DNA of 14,110 nucleotides from Actinomycetes bacterium (lineage in GTDB: Bacteria; Actinomycetota; Coriobacteriia; WRKU01): NCBI GenBank assembly GCA_009781565.1, contig WQXV01000010.1:1-14110 (forward strand), given 5' to 3'. Positions within the stretch are counted from its first letter, which is position 1, and each line of letters opens with the position of its first letter. Shown in pieces: positions 1 through 7,016 of this stretch. The notes beneath the pieces were generated by a model, which did no database searches, had not been told where the DNA came from, and saw only the letters and a list, made by a program, of their open reading frames with translations. The position numbers and the translations under genes were made by a program.

Positions 1-1
1 G

Positions 2-3000
2 AGCGACCTAGGTGCAGAAACTTCCTTGACTCCTGTTGCGACCTCTCGCGATAGTGGGACTTGGGCCTATGGTGCGCGGACTCGCTGTGTCAAGGATGTC
101 TTCTATACAGAGGGCGATGTAGCAGGACGACAACTGTGTACCTGTGAGCTGCTCGAGTTTGATGAGCTCAATTTCGTTCCTCTCCATGACCACGACAGAA
201 CGCACAGTGATGGGGCAGATGTATGTCGGCTCATCACCCTTGATGCAGGGGTGCAAGATCCGCCTGATTCGGGGGACTATACCTACGAATCCTTTGATTT
301 CTACTTCATCACTGACAAACTGGGTGCAGGAAACCATCGCAACGAGATCATCGTTTTGGGTGAGGAAGAAGATGAGGCTGAGGTCTACATTCGAGGTGAG
401 AGTGAGACCAAGTTCTTCGTCAACGTAAGCAAGTTCGCAGAAGACCCGCGCTTCGCACTGCCAGACTCGCAGTTTGCACTCTATCAGTACAGCGGGCCTC
501 AGTGGAGCGGCACGCGCAGCATCACTACGACCTTCGCTCCACCTGTGACACCTGACTATGAACTGACGGAACCAGGCTACTATGCTCTCTTTGAAACAGG
601 AGCGCCTGATGGCTATACCAGCGACGGCATCTATTATCGTTTCTACTTCGATGGGGAGACGATCAGCTTCGATCCCGATCAAGAGGCAGGGAGTGGCTCG
701 TTTGAGTGGCAGCTCTCTCCTGATGGGACTTCTCATACTTTGATCCTGGCTTGCAACAATACTCCCAAAGAGAGACAAGAGCGAGGTGGGGGCTTTACTC
801 TGGGAGGACGCAAAAGAGTCGACCAGCTGTCTCAATGGCTCCAAGACAGTGGTATCACCACCCACCCAGAAGTTGAATTCACATTTGAGCTGACCCAGGT
901 CGATCAAGCGGGCAACTTCTTGCTCGATACCTATGGGGATCCGATACCGAGAGACAGTGCAGCCATCATCACCCGAGATGCCTCGGTCACTGCTTCTGCA
1001 CCAGGAGACTACTCCTTTATCTTCGATCAGATCACGGGACTTCTTGATGGTGAGTACTACTTCCTCATCACCGAGACCGCCTGTGTCAACACAAGCGACG
1101 GAGACGAGGCTCAAGGCTGGATACTGGATCAGACGCGCTACTACGTGAAGGTGACTGTGGTCGAGAGCCCGGCAAGTGGCTCGACCGGATACATGGTCTC
1201 TTCGATCATGCAGGCAGACCTCGATACTCTCATTTGGGGTTCAGACGGCTGGACCAACTTCGATGAGGTCGCGACCACCTATGATCGTGAGGATCACAGC
1301 TCTGTTCTGTTCATCAATCGCTACAATCCGCGTCCTGTCAGTACCGATGTCGTTCTGAGCAAAGAGGTAAGCGGCGATGGGGCACCCACTTCATGGTCTT
1401 TTGACTTTGATCTGTATGCGTGGGATCCTCTTACGGGATTGGGTGGAGCTCCCCTAGAGAGCAAGCCCGCGACCAGTATCGAGACGACGGCTGGTTTCTC
1501 GCTACCATCCATGGACTCACCGGGTCACTACTACTATGTGATCAAAGAATTAGGAGCGAGTAGCGGCTTTGAAGATCCTCGTTGGCAGATCGATCACACC
1601 GAGTATCTGATCGAGGTCGAGGTGACCTGGGATTCCTCGTCGGGCACTTTGATCATCACCGATCTGCTTAGAGTAAAGTCACGCGAGATCGGATCTGAGA
1701 TTGGTTGGGCTGAAATAGATTGGTCTGATTACTCTCATGAGGCGATCACTTTCATAAACGATTACCGTGAGCGTCAAGCAACCGGAGATCTCACAGTCAC
1801 CAAGAAGCTCGTAGGAGACGGGACTGATGACAGCAAAGACTTCACCTTCGTGGTGACCTTCAGTGATGGAGGCACGTATGATGGGGTTGCATCCGGAGTG
1901 AGCTTTACCCTTAAAGGGGGAGAGTCCAAAGAGATCACCGGAATACCTCAAGGGGTCAAATACTGTGTGGTCGAGTCCGATGCCAACACCGATGGGTACG
2001 CCACCACCGCGACCGGAACCAGAGGTAGGATCAACTCGGATCTCTCGATCTGCGAGTTCACCAATACCAAAAACCTCGCCAGGGGTGATTTGACCGTTTC
2101 CAAGATACTGGCAGGGGACGGCACCGACTCGGATGCGGACTGGACCTTTACCGTGACCTTCAGTGATGGAGGAACCTACAGTGGGGTGGTGTCAGGTGTG
2201 CCCTTCACCTTGAAGGGTAGCCAGTCCAAGGAGATCACCGGAATACCTCAAGGAGTGACCTATACGGTCGAAGAGGCAGAAGCTAGCACTGACGGTTATG
2301 CCACGACCTCGATCGACGAGTCCGGTACTATCGGCGCGGATCTCTCAGTCTGTGAGTTTACCAATGAGAAATATATCTCTCGGGGCTCACTGCGGATCTG
2401 CAAGAGCTTGATCGGAGATGGGGTCGATACCGATGCGGACTTCACCTTTGTCGTGACCTTCTCTGATGGAGGCACCTATGATGGGGTCGAATCCGGAGTG
2501 GGCTTTACGCTTAAAGGTGGCCAGTCCCGCATGATAAACGGCATTCCTGTAGGAACTACCTATGTCGTGGAAGAAAGCGAAGCGAACAGTAATGGGTATG
2601 TGACCACTTCAAGTGGCGCGAGTGGTACGATCGCTTTGCGCCTCAGTCGTGCCAAGTTCACCAACACCAAATACCTCGAGCGCGGAGACCTCGAAGTTTC
2701 CAAGACCTTGGCAGGCAACAACACCGAGGAGGAAAGGGACTTCACTTTCGTCGTGACCTTCTCAGATGGAGGCACCTACGATGGAGTAGCTTCGGGAGTA
2801 GGCTTCACCCTCAAAGGTGGCGACTCGCGTACGGTCACGGGTATTCCAGTGGGGACTACCTATAGCGTCGACGAGGTAGAAGCCAACTCCGATGGCTACA
2901 GTACCACCTGCTCAGGAGAAGTCGGCCTTATTGGGGCTGAGCCTTCATACTGCGAGTATGTCAATACCCGCAACAACACACCGATAACGATCTATAAAGA

Positions 3001-3505
3001 GGCAACGCTACAACTGATCGCGACCAAGAAAGCCATCGGCAAAGCACTGGTTGAAGGACAGTTCAACTTCGCGGTTTTTGAGGGTGATACCCAGGTCGCA
3101 GTAGCGACCAATACCGCTGATGGAAAGGTCACCTTCTCACAGATCATCTATATCGAGCCGGGTGTCCACACCTACACGGTCAAAGAGACCTCAGTCTCAG
3201 CCGGTGGCTGGACGGTGGACAGTACCGTCTATACCGTGAAAGTCACCGTGACCGATCAGGGTGAGGAAACGCTGGTAGCTAGTGTAGAGTACCCCAGTGG
3301 TGGCGTGGTGTTCACCAACACCTATACCACAACCACCCCGATTCCCCATCCCAACACTCAGCCTAACCGAAATCAGCAGATCCCCATCAGTGGAGGTACT
3401 CCCAAGACGGGGGATGCCAACCTCGGGCTACTGATGATGGTATGTGTTCCCCTATTGGCAGGATCGATAAGCCTCGCTCTATCACGCAGACGCAGACGCA
3501 AGTAA
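2..3505 (+). CDS. LPXTG-type cell-wall-anchored surface protein with pilin-like isopeptide domains (5' partial)
   Basis: The frame is open to the left edge without a stop, so the real start and signal peptide lie outside; the first in-window start-like codon is the TTG at 26, used here as residue 1. From there 1159 residues are visible. The domains appear to be a SpaA/Cna-B-like fold (about 130-250; K136, E190 in an ETGAPDGY E-box, N244/245), two FctA/Spy0128-like domains (about 262-440 with K263/E350/N431, and 441-583 with K446/E508/N578), four 100-residue repeats (587-986) and a third FctA-like domain (about 995-1105; K1001/E1054/N1098). These triads suggest self-formed isopeptide bonds. 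A Pro/Asn/Gln-rich wall spanner, TPKTGD (1125-1130), a hydrophobic segment and an SRRRRRK tail form a sortase signal. Residues 1-120 are not recognised. It is probably an adhesin or pilin-like stalk; no sortase gene is in the window. The family call is confident, the ligand unknown. Confidence 0.9.
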   Translation, partial: SDLGAETSLTPVATSRDSGTWAYGARTRCVKDVFYTEGDVAGRQLCTCELLEFDELNFVPLHDHDRTHSDGADVCRLITLDAGVQDPPDSGDYTYESFDFYFITDKLGAGNHRNEIIVLGEEEDEAEVYIRGESETKFFVNVSKFAEDPRFALPDSQFALYQYSGPQWSGTRSITTTFAPPVTPDYELTEPGYYALFETGAPDGYTSDGIYYRFYFDGETISFDPDQEAGSGSFEWQLSPDGTSHTLILACNNTPKERQERGGGFTLGGRKRVDQLSQWLQDSGITTHPEVEFTFELTQVDQAGNFLLDTYGDPIPRDSAAIITRDASVTASAPGDYSFIFDQITGLLDGEYYFLITETACVNTSDGDEAQGWILDQTRYYVKVTVVESPASGSTGYMVSSIMQADLDTLIWGSDGWTNFDEVATTYDREDHSSVLFINRYNPRPVSTDVVLSKEVSGDGAPTSWSFDFDLYAWDPLTGLGGAPLESKPATSIETTAGFSLPSMDSPGHYYYVIKELGASSGFEDPRWQIDHTEYLIEVEVTWDSSSGTLIITDLLRVKSREIGSEIGWAEIDWSDYSHEAITFINDYRERQATGDLTVTKKLVGDGTDDSKDFTFVVTFSDGGTYDGVASGVSFTLKGGESKEITGIPQGVKYCVVESDANTDGYATTATGTRGRINSDLSICEFTNTKNLARGDLTVSKILAGDGTDSDADWTFTVTFSDGGTYSGVVSGVPFTLKGSQSKEITGIPQGVTYTVEEAEASTDGYATTSIDESGTIGADLSVCEFTNEKYISRGSLRICKSLIGDGVDTDADFTFVVTFSDGGTYDGVESGVGFTLKGGQSRMINGIPVGTTYVVEESEANSNGYVTTSSGASGTIALRLSRAKFTNTKYLERGDLEVSKTLAGNNTEEERDFTFVVTFSDGGTYDGVASGVGFTLKGGDSRTVTGIPVGTTYSVDEVEANSDGYSTTCSGEVGLIGAEPSYCEYVNTRNNTPITIYKEATLQLIATKKAIGKALVEGQFNFAVFEGDTQVAVATNTADGKVTFSQIIYIEPGVHTYTVKETSVSAGGWTVDSTVYTVKVTVTDQGEETLVASVEYPSGGVVFTNTYTTTTPIPHPNTQPNRNQQIPISGGTPKTGDANLGLLMMVCVPLLAGSISLALSRRRRRK
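1784..2983 (+). repeat. Four in-frame 300-bp tandem repeats encoding 100-residue isopeptide-type domains
   Basis: Repeat units begin at 1784, 2084, 2384 and 2684, each exactly 300 bp with no insertion or deletion between copies. Each starts G-(D/S)-L, carries TFSDGGTY and FTLKG motifs, and ends near FTN/YVN. Lys at unit position 7, Glu at 64 and Asn at 94 are present in all four copies (593/650/680, 693/750/780, 793/850/880, 893/950/980), as expected for an intramolecular isopeptide bond. The fold resembles the small repeat domains (DUF7601-like) common in Coriobacteriia and Firmicutes surface proteins; that family name is from memory. Confidence 0.85.
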
Positions 3506-3525
3506 ACACCGATAGATGAAAGAAA

Positions 3526-3551
3526 AGAAGCGCCCCTCACGGGGCGCTTCT
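3526..3551. terminator. Hairpin terminator between convergent transcripts
   Basis: An 11-bp perfect inverted repeat (3526-3536 with 3541-3551, core GCGCCCC/GGGGCGC) with a 4-base loop lies 20 bases after the surface-protein stop. The A-rich stretch to its left reads as a T-rich tract on the - strand, so the hairpin suits transcripts coming leftward through rplI and the tRNA at least as well as those ending the surface-protein gene. It is probably bidirectional. Confidence 0.8.
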
Positions 3552-3567
3552 CATAAACATTGTGTTA

Positions 3568-3605
3568 TGGAGCGGGCGACGGGGATCGCAATCCCGCACC
3601 TTCAG
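3568..3605 (-). pseudogene. Truncated tRNA-Gly 3'-half duplicate
   Basis: This stretch copies the 3' half of the intact tRNA-Gly at 3702-3776. The first 21 bases, covering CCA, discriminator, acceptor 3' strand and part of the T-arm, are identical. After that the match continues with two single-base insertions in the T-arm and two substitutions up to the 3' strand of the anticodon stem, where similarity stops. The insertions disrupt the T-loop, and no 5' half follows, so it cannot be a working tRNA. A tRNA 3'-end duplicate like this is typical of an old integration site (att) or a partial duplication. Confidence 0.7.
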
Positions 3606-3635
3606 TGCGGTCTTGAGATCTCGCTGCGCTCGAAC

Positions 3636-3688
3636 CGTTCGCTCCTAAGGTCGCGAACGCCCTCTCGGGTTCGATCCCCATAGAGGGC
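3636..3688. repeat. Two adjacent inverted repeats, the second tRNA T-arm/acceptor-like
   Basis: Two hairpins lie side by side. The first is 3636-3642 with 3653-3659 (CGTTCGC/GCGAACG, 10-base loop). The second is 3659-3665 with 3682-3688 (GCCCTCT/AGAGGGC, 16-base loop). The loop of the second contains GGTTCGATCCC, a perfect T-loop consensus, so on the + strand it resembles an acceptor stem joined directly to a T-arm without D or anticodon arms. It may be tRNA debris or a small structured element; no function is assigned. Confidence 0.45.
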
Positions 3689-3701
3689 ATTCGTTAATGT
3701 C

Positions 3702-3776
<75 letters not shown>

Positions 3777-3787
3777 GCGCTTTGTGC

Positions 3788-4498
3788 TTAGACCTGCACC
3801 CACTCGTCAGAGTCAGCCTCAGCGGCTAGCTCCTCAGCTACCGGTGCACCTTCTGCAAGGACCTCTTCTTGTCCGGGCATCGGTGCGCTGAAAGCATCTT
3901 CAGTTCCGAGGGTGTCTGCAGCTTCATCTGCTACTATTTTCTCATCGACAGCCATCTCTTCTCCCTCTTCCTTCGCTTGGAGTTCGGCAGCTTGCTCGGC
4001 ATCTACCAGCTCGGCAGCCTGCTCGGCGGTCAGACCGATGTCGATCGCCTCTCCATCGGATACGACCTTGACCAGAATCGGAGCTTTGAGCTCACGATAC
4101 ACATTGATATCGACGTGGTGCTCGCCCAACTCCTTGATCGGAGCCTTGACCTCGATCTTGCGACGATCGACCTCGACGCCATGGATCTCATGGAGTGCAT
4201 CGGCGATCATCGGAGCGGTGACCGAGCCGAACAGACGACCCTCTTCACCGACCTTCATCGGAATGACGACCTCTTTGTCGGTCAGGTACTCGACCGCTTT
4301 GTTCGCGTCACTCAAACGTGAGACTTCGCGCTTCTCGATGTTGTGGCGACGTAGCTCCAATTGTTTGAGGTTACCCTCGGTGGCTTTGATCGCCATGTTC
4401 TTGGGAAACAGGAAGTTGACCGCGTAGCCGCGCTTGACCTCGACGACATCGCCTTCACCACCACGGCCTTTGATCTCTTGTGTCAATATGACTTTCAT
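3788..4498 (-). CDS. rplI: 50S ribosomal protein L9 with acidic C-terminal extension
   Basis: L9 binds 23S rRNA near the L1 stalk and helps keep reading frame. Residues 1-148 match the whole family, with the N-terminal MKVILTQEIKGRGGEGDVV RNA-binding domain, connecting helix, and C-terminal domain ending around ILVKVV. Bacterial L9 is normally about 148-150 residues; this protein has 236. Roughly residues 150-236 form a low-complexity tail very rich in Glu, Asp and Ala, including two AEQAAEL units. The ATG start at 4498 has a G-rich Shine-Dalgarno about 8 bases upstream. It is the last protein gene of the operon, 14 bases after rpsR. The core identity is certain; the role of the tail is unknown. 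Confidence 0.95.
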   Translation of the reverse strand: MKVILTQEIKGRGGEGDVVEVKRGYAVNFLFPKNMAIKATEGNLKQLELRRHNIEKREVSRLSDANKAVEYLTDKEVVIPMKVGEEGRLFGSVTAPMIADALHEIHGVEVDRRKIEVKAPIKELGEHHVDINVYRELKAPILVKVVSDGEAIDIGLTAEQAAELVDAEQAAELQAKEEGEEMAVDEKIVADEAADTLGTEDAFSAPMPGQEEVLAEGAPVAEELAAEADSDEWVQV

Positions 4499-4512
4499 GA
4501 TCTGCCCCCGTC

Positions 4513-4776
4513 CTAATTGCGACCGCGACCGACGCGGTTGCTGACGATAGGAACAAGATAGGGGACCAACGCCATCTCACGGGAACGCTTGATCGCGGTG
4601 GCGATATCCTTTTGGTGCTGAGTACAGGTCCCCGTGACGCGACGAGGCTTGATCTTGCCCCGATCCGTCATGTATTTACGCAGAAGCTGCGTATCTTTAT
4701 AGTCGATAAACTTCGTTTGGTCCTTGCAGAATTGGCACTGCTTGACCCGAGGCTTATGACTGGTAAGTTCTGCCAT
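4513..4776 (-). CDS. rpsR: 30S ribosomal protein S18
   Basis: S18 (87 residues) sits on the 30S platform and binds 16S rRNA together with S6, encoded in the same operon. The family core is clear: FIDYKD, LLRKYMTDRGKI and a TGTCTQHQKDIATAIKRSR segment. Cys14 and Cys17 form a CxxC pair, and Cys51 and His54 form CxxH, so this looks like the zinc-binding (C+) version of S18. The ATG at 4776 follows a strong AAGGAGGA Shine-Dalgarno 8 bases upstream. It starts 18 bases after the ssb stop and is translated before rplI. Confidence 0.95.
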   Translation of the reverse strand: MAELTSHKPRVKQCQFCKDQTKFIDYKDTQLLRKYMTDRGKIKPRRVTGTCTQHQKDIATAIKRSREMALVPYLVPIVSNRVGRGRN

Positions 4777-4794
4777 TACTTGGATCCTCCTTGA

Positions 4795-5223
4795 CTAAAA
4801 TGGTATCTCGTCGCCCAAGACCTCGACAGGAACGGGGTCAGGACCTGCGACCGCTGAAGCAGCGCTCTCAGATGCCGGTCCTGCGTTCGAGCCGGTACGT
4901 GGGCTCATCGACTCGATATCGTCTGCGACGATCTCGACCTTGCTTCGTTTCTGACCTTCGGCTGTCTGCCACTGGCTCCAGCGTAGACGTCCGGTGATCA
5001 CAACATGACTTCCCTTGCTCAGATTGCGAGCCCAGTACTCACCGCGATTGCCCCACATGATGACATCGAAGAAATTGGCGTAATCCTCCCACTCGCCGGT
5101 GTCATTGTTCTTGCGACGATCGTTGACCGCGACACCCATCTGACAGAGAGGAGTTGCTCCTGCCATACGGATCTCCGGATCGCGGGTAAGGTTCCCACTG
5201 ATGATCACTTTGTTGATACTCAT
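4795..5223 (-). CDS. ssb: Single-stranded DNA-binding protein
   Basis: SSB coats single-stranded DNA during replication, recombination and repair and recruits partner proteins. The 142-residue protein has the N-terminal OB-fold (about 1-108), with the NLTRDPEIR start motif, aromatic residues in the WEDYANFFDVIMWG region and the KGSHVVITGRL segment. A flexible Gly/Ala/Ser/Pro-rich linker follows, ending in the acidic tip GDEIPF that contacts SSB partners. It lies between rpsF (40 bases upstream) and rpsR, the arrangement known in many Gram-positive bacteria. The ATG at 5223 has a modest AAAGG upstream. If this is the only SSB, it serves the DnaB and DnaX machinery encoded nearby. Confidence 0.96.
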   Translation of the reverse strand: MSINKVIISGNLTRDPEIRMAGATPLCQMGVAVNDRRKNNDTGEWEDYANFFDVIMWGNRGEYWARNLSKGSHVVITGRLRWSQWQTAEGQKRSKVEIVADDIESMSPRTGSNAGPASESAASAVAGPDPVPVEVLGDEIPF

Positions 5224-5263
5224 GTTTCTAACCTTTCACTGTAAGGTACCGATACCGCATGCA

Positions 5264-5557
5264 TTACTCTTTGTCTACGCGATTGACCAGCAAGTACCTC
5301 ATAATGCCGTCCGTGATGCGCAACACACGCTCGACCTCAGCGATCGCGGGCTCATCATGGCTAAACTCAATGACGGCATAATATGCGTCTTTGAGCTTAT
5401 CGATCTCGTACGCGAGAGGACGCTTACCCCACTCTTCGACCGTTACGATCTCTCCGCCCTCTGCGGTGATTATCGCTTGCGCACGCGCAACGAGCGCGGA
5501 AGCAGCTTCCTCATCCAGCGTCGGGTCTATCATTATCATCAGTTCATATGCCTTCAC
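5264..5557 (-). CDS. rpsF: 30S ribosomal protein S6
   Basis: S6 (97 residues) forms a dimer with S18 on the 30S platform. The ferredoxin-like family pattern is visible: KAYELMIMIDPTLDEE at the N-terminus, the EEWGKRPLAYEIDKLKDAYYAVIEF centre and a VERVLRITDGIMRYLLVN end. The start is a GTG at 5557, with a G-rich Shine-Dalgarno (AGGGGG) upstream; no better in-frame start is visible. It is the first gene of the rpsF-ssb-rpsR-rplI operon. A promoter and a 5' UTR hairpin precede it, suggesting autogenous control by S6:S18. Confidence 0.96.
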   Translation of the reverse strand: MKAYELMIMIDPTLDEEAASALVARAQAIITAEGGEIVTVEEWGKRPLAYEIDKLKDAYYAVIEFSHDEPAIAEVERVLRITDGIMRYLLVNRVDKE

Positions 5558-5583
5558 CTTCTCACCCCCTTTGGCCTCATGCG

Positions 5584-5613
5584 GTCTTGGGTGCGTGAAG
5601 GCTGACCCAAGAC
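5584..5613 (-). promoter_or_regulatory. 5' UTR hairpin of rpsF, candidate S6:S18 leader
   Basis: A perfect 9-bp inverted repeat (GTCTTGGGT at 5584-5592 with ACCCAAGAC at 5605-5613, 12-base loop) lies between the predicted transcription start near 5623 and the rpsF GTG. On the - strand CCG follows at the end of the 3' stem strand and ACA occurs shortly before the 5' strand; both are features I recall of the S6:S18-binding leader. It lacks a U-tract, so a terminator is less likely. The structure is seen; its binding role is inferred. Confidence 0.45.
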
Positions 5614-5629
5614 AGGTTGTGGTCTAAGC

Positions 5630-5658
5630 ATTCTATCACTTCTCTTCTCGCGCTGCAA
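5630..5658 (-). promoter_or_regulatory. Predicted promoter of the rpsF-ssb-rpsR-rplI operon
   Basis: On the - strand a TTGCAG -35 (5653-5658) and a TAGAAT -10 (5630-5635) are separated by exactly 17 bases. The -10 differs from consensus by one base; the -35 is weak. The -35 lies inside the last codons of the upstream M23 gene, and transcription would start about 65 bases before rpsF. Confidence 0.5.
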
Positions 5659-6775
5659 AGAGATGCATGAACTGAGGATGGAGCACAGGGGATAGGCCGA
5701 GCTTCTTGGCGATACTGACCAGTCCAAAGCATACAAGGGGGATCATGATGCCGACTGCATAGAGGATCGCGGCCCACTGGGTGCGATCAAGCGAGAACGC
5801 GCCAAGGTAATCTGTCGTGTTCATCGGGGTAGCGGGGATGGTCAGATCTTCGATCTCTATCACGGTAATACCAGCGATCTGGGCGATTGAGCCAGCTGGT
5901 GACGAGAAGGGGCTGACGACGGGCGATGCTGATGGTAGGGAGGAGACCTGCTTGGTCGACTCAAGAGGCGCGAGCTGCACATCAGCGTCAGGTGCCGGAT
6001 CAGGGACAGAGGCGACGATAGTGGCGCTAGCTAAGGGCGAGCTTGCCTCCATCCCTTCGGCTACGGAATGATCAGGAGAGGGTGCGACCTGTGGTGCGTA
6101 CACGGGGGAGCTGCTTGGTCGGGCGGAGGGCACAGCACCGGTCACCGGAGAGGTTGCAGGTATCGGAGGAGTCGGCTGTGCTGGAGAAGGGGACACGGAT
6201 AGAGGCGTCGAGCCACTCGACGAGGGGCGCAAGGTCGCCTCGATCAGTGACGCCGGGTCTTGATAGATCCCCTCGATGCGCAGGGAGAGGTGGACATGGG
6301 GGACCGGTGAGGAGATATCTCCGGTCTCACAAAGTGTTCCCAATGCCTGTCCTTTGACCACCGTATCGTTCTTTGCAAGAGAGGTCTCTGCAAATGGATT
6401 GAGGGTGACTTGATGGCCAAGGGCTGTCGTGATGGTCAACGCGCGCGCCTTCTGTCCGGGACCGGCCGCGGCAGGCACCGAGCCGACATATGACACGGTC
6501 CCGGACACCGGAGCGTAGAGGATCGAGCCAGTATCGCACACGACATCCGCACCCCAGTGCGTGGAGTTTTGTGGACCGTATCGTTCGTTGAAACCAAGGA
6601 TGATCTGACCAGTGAAAGGAGCCGCGCCACTTAACTGAGGTGCGATGACATTAGCAAATATGAGAAGTAGGAGGACCGACACCACGACACGGCGCACCAT
6701 AAGGGCAAGCGACGAGCTATGCGGACAGCGAGGCCGATACGATATCAGATAGGAGGGTTCGAAACTACGCGCCAT
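5636..6775 (-). CDS. Membrane-anchored M23 peptidase-like protein with degenerate active site
   Basis: This 379-residue protein has an N-terminal hydrophobic segment (about 28-44, signal peptide or anchor) and an M23/LytM-type domain (about 55-178). A long Pro/Ser/Ala/Thr/Val-rich linker (about 180-330), a second membrane segment (about 335-356) and a short tail with several basic residues follow. The M23 zinc ligands are present: His73 and Asp77 in HWGAD and His162 in HVH, plus His160. The usual Y-x-H-L histidine appears to be replaced; by spacing to the NDTVVKGQ motif, Pro127 occupies that place. The protein may therefore bind or regulate peptidoglycan rather than, or as well as, cut it. 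The ATG at 6775 has AGGA 5 bases upstream; a shorter start at Met26 would leave only the hydrophobic part as N-terminus. It is divergent from dnaB. Confidence 0.85.
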   Translation of the reverse strand: MARSFEPSYLISYRPRCPHSSSLALMVRRVVVSVLLLLIFANVIAPQLSGAAPFTGQIILGFNERYGPQNSTHWGADVVCDTGSILYAPVSGTVSYVGSVPAAAGPGQKARALTITTALGHQVTLNPFAETSLAKNDTVVKGQALGTLCETGDISSPVPHVHLSLRIEGIYQDPASLIEATLRPSSSGSTPLSVSPSPAQPTPPIPATSPVTGAVPSARPSSSPVYAPQVAPSPDHSVAEGMEASSPLASATIVASVPDPAPDADVQLAPLESTKQVSSLPSASPVVSPFSSPAGSIAQIAGITVIEIEDLTIPATPMNTTDYLGAFSLDRTQWAAILYAVGIMIPLVCFGLVSIAKKLGLSPVLHPQFMHLFAAREEK

Positions 6776-6816
6776 GCGATCCTACTTTCGCAGGATCCCG
6801 ATACAGCCGTACTCAT

Positions 6817-6845
6817 GTTCTACTCCATCGCAATCAGTATTGCAA
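6817..6845 (-). promoter_or_regulatory. Possible promoter of the M23 gene
   Basis: On the - strand TTGCAA (6840-6845) and TAGAAC (6817-6822) are spaced 17 bases apart, about 40 bases upstream of the ATG at 6775. Each hexamer matches consensus at four of six bases, so this is only a candidate. Confidence 0.3.
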
Positions 6846-6957
6846 GTACTTTCGACCAAATTAACTCTGAGCTAGATTTGAGGTAATGAATTGCTCAGAA
6901 AGACGTAATAAAGCGTGAAAAGTAACGAAACGGTAACGCAACATCGCCCATTTAATC

Positions 6958-7016
6958 TGTGGAAACTGTGGAAAACTCGAAAAATGGCTGTTCGGAATTA
7001 TTTGCTCTGTGGAAAC
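6958..7016. promoter_or_regulatory. Cluster of DnaA-box-like motifs upstream of dnaB
   Basis: Three same-orientation TGTGGAAA motifs occur at 6958, 6967 and 7008. The one at 6967-6975 (TGTGGAAAA) fits the relaxed DnaA-box consensus TTWTNCACA on the opposite strand. The other two (TGTGGAAAC, 6958-6966 and 7008-7016) differ in the last base. The first two abut head to tail at 9-base spacing. A perfect TTATCCACA lies inside dnaB at 7422-7430. DnaA binding is inferred. Confidence 0.45.

Noticed and set aside
8..1114. Long open frame on the - strand opposite the surface-protein gene
   Set aside because: It lies wholly antisense to a clearly coding frame with recognisable domains, has no family resemblance, and reflects codon composition.
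3869..4427. Two + strand frames opposite rplI
   Set aside because: They are Ser/Ala- or Asp/Leu-rich mirror translations of the acidic L9 tail and L9 core.
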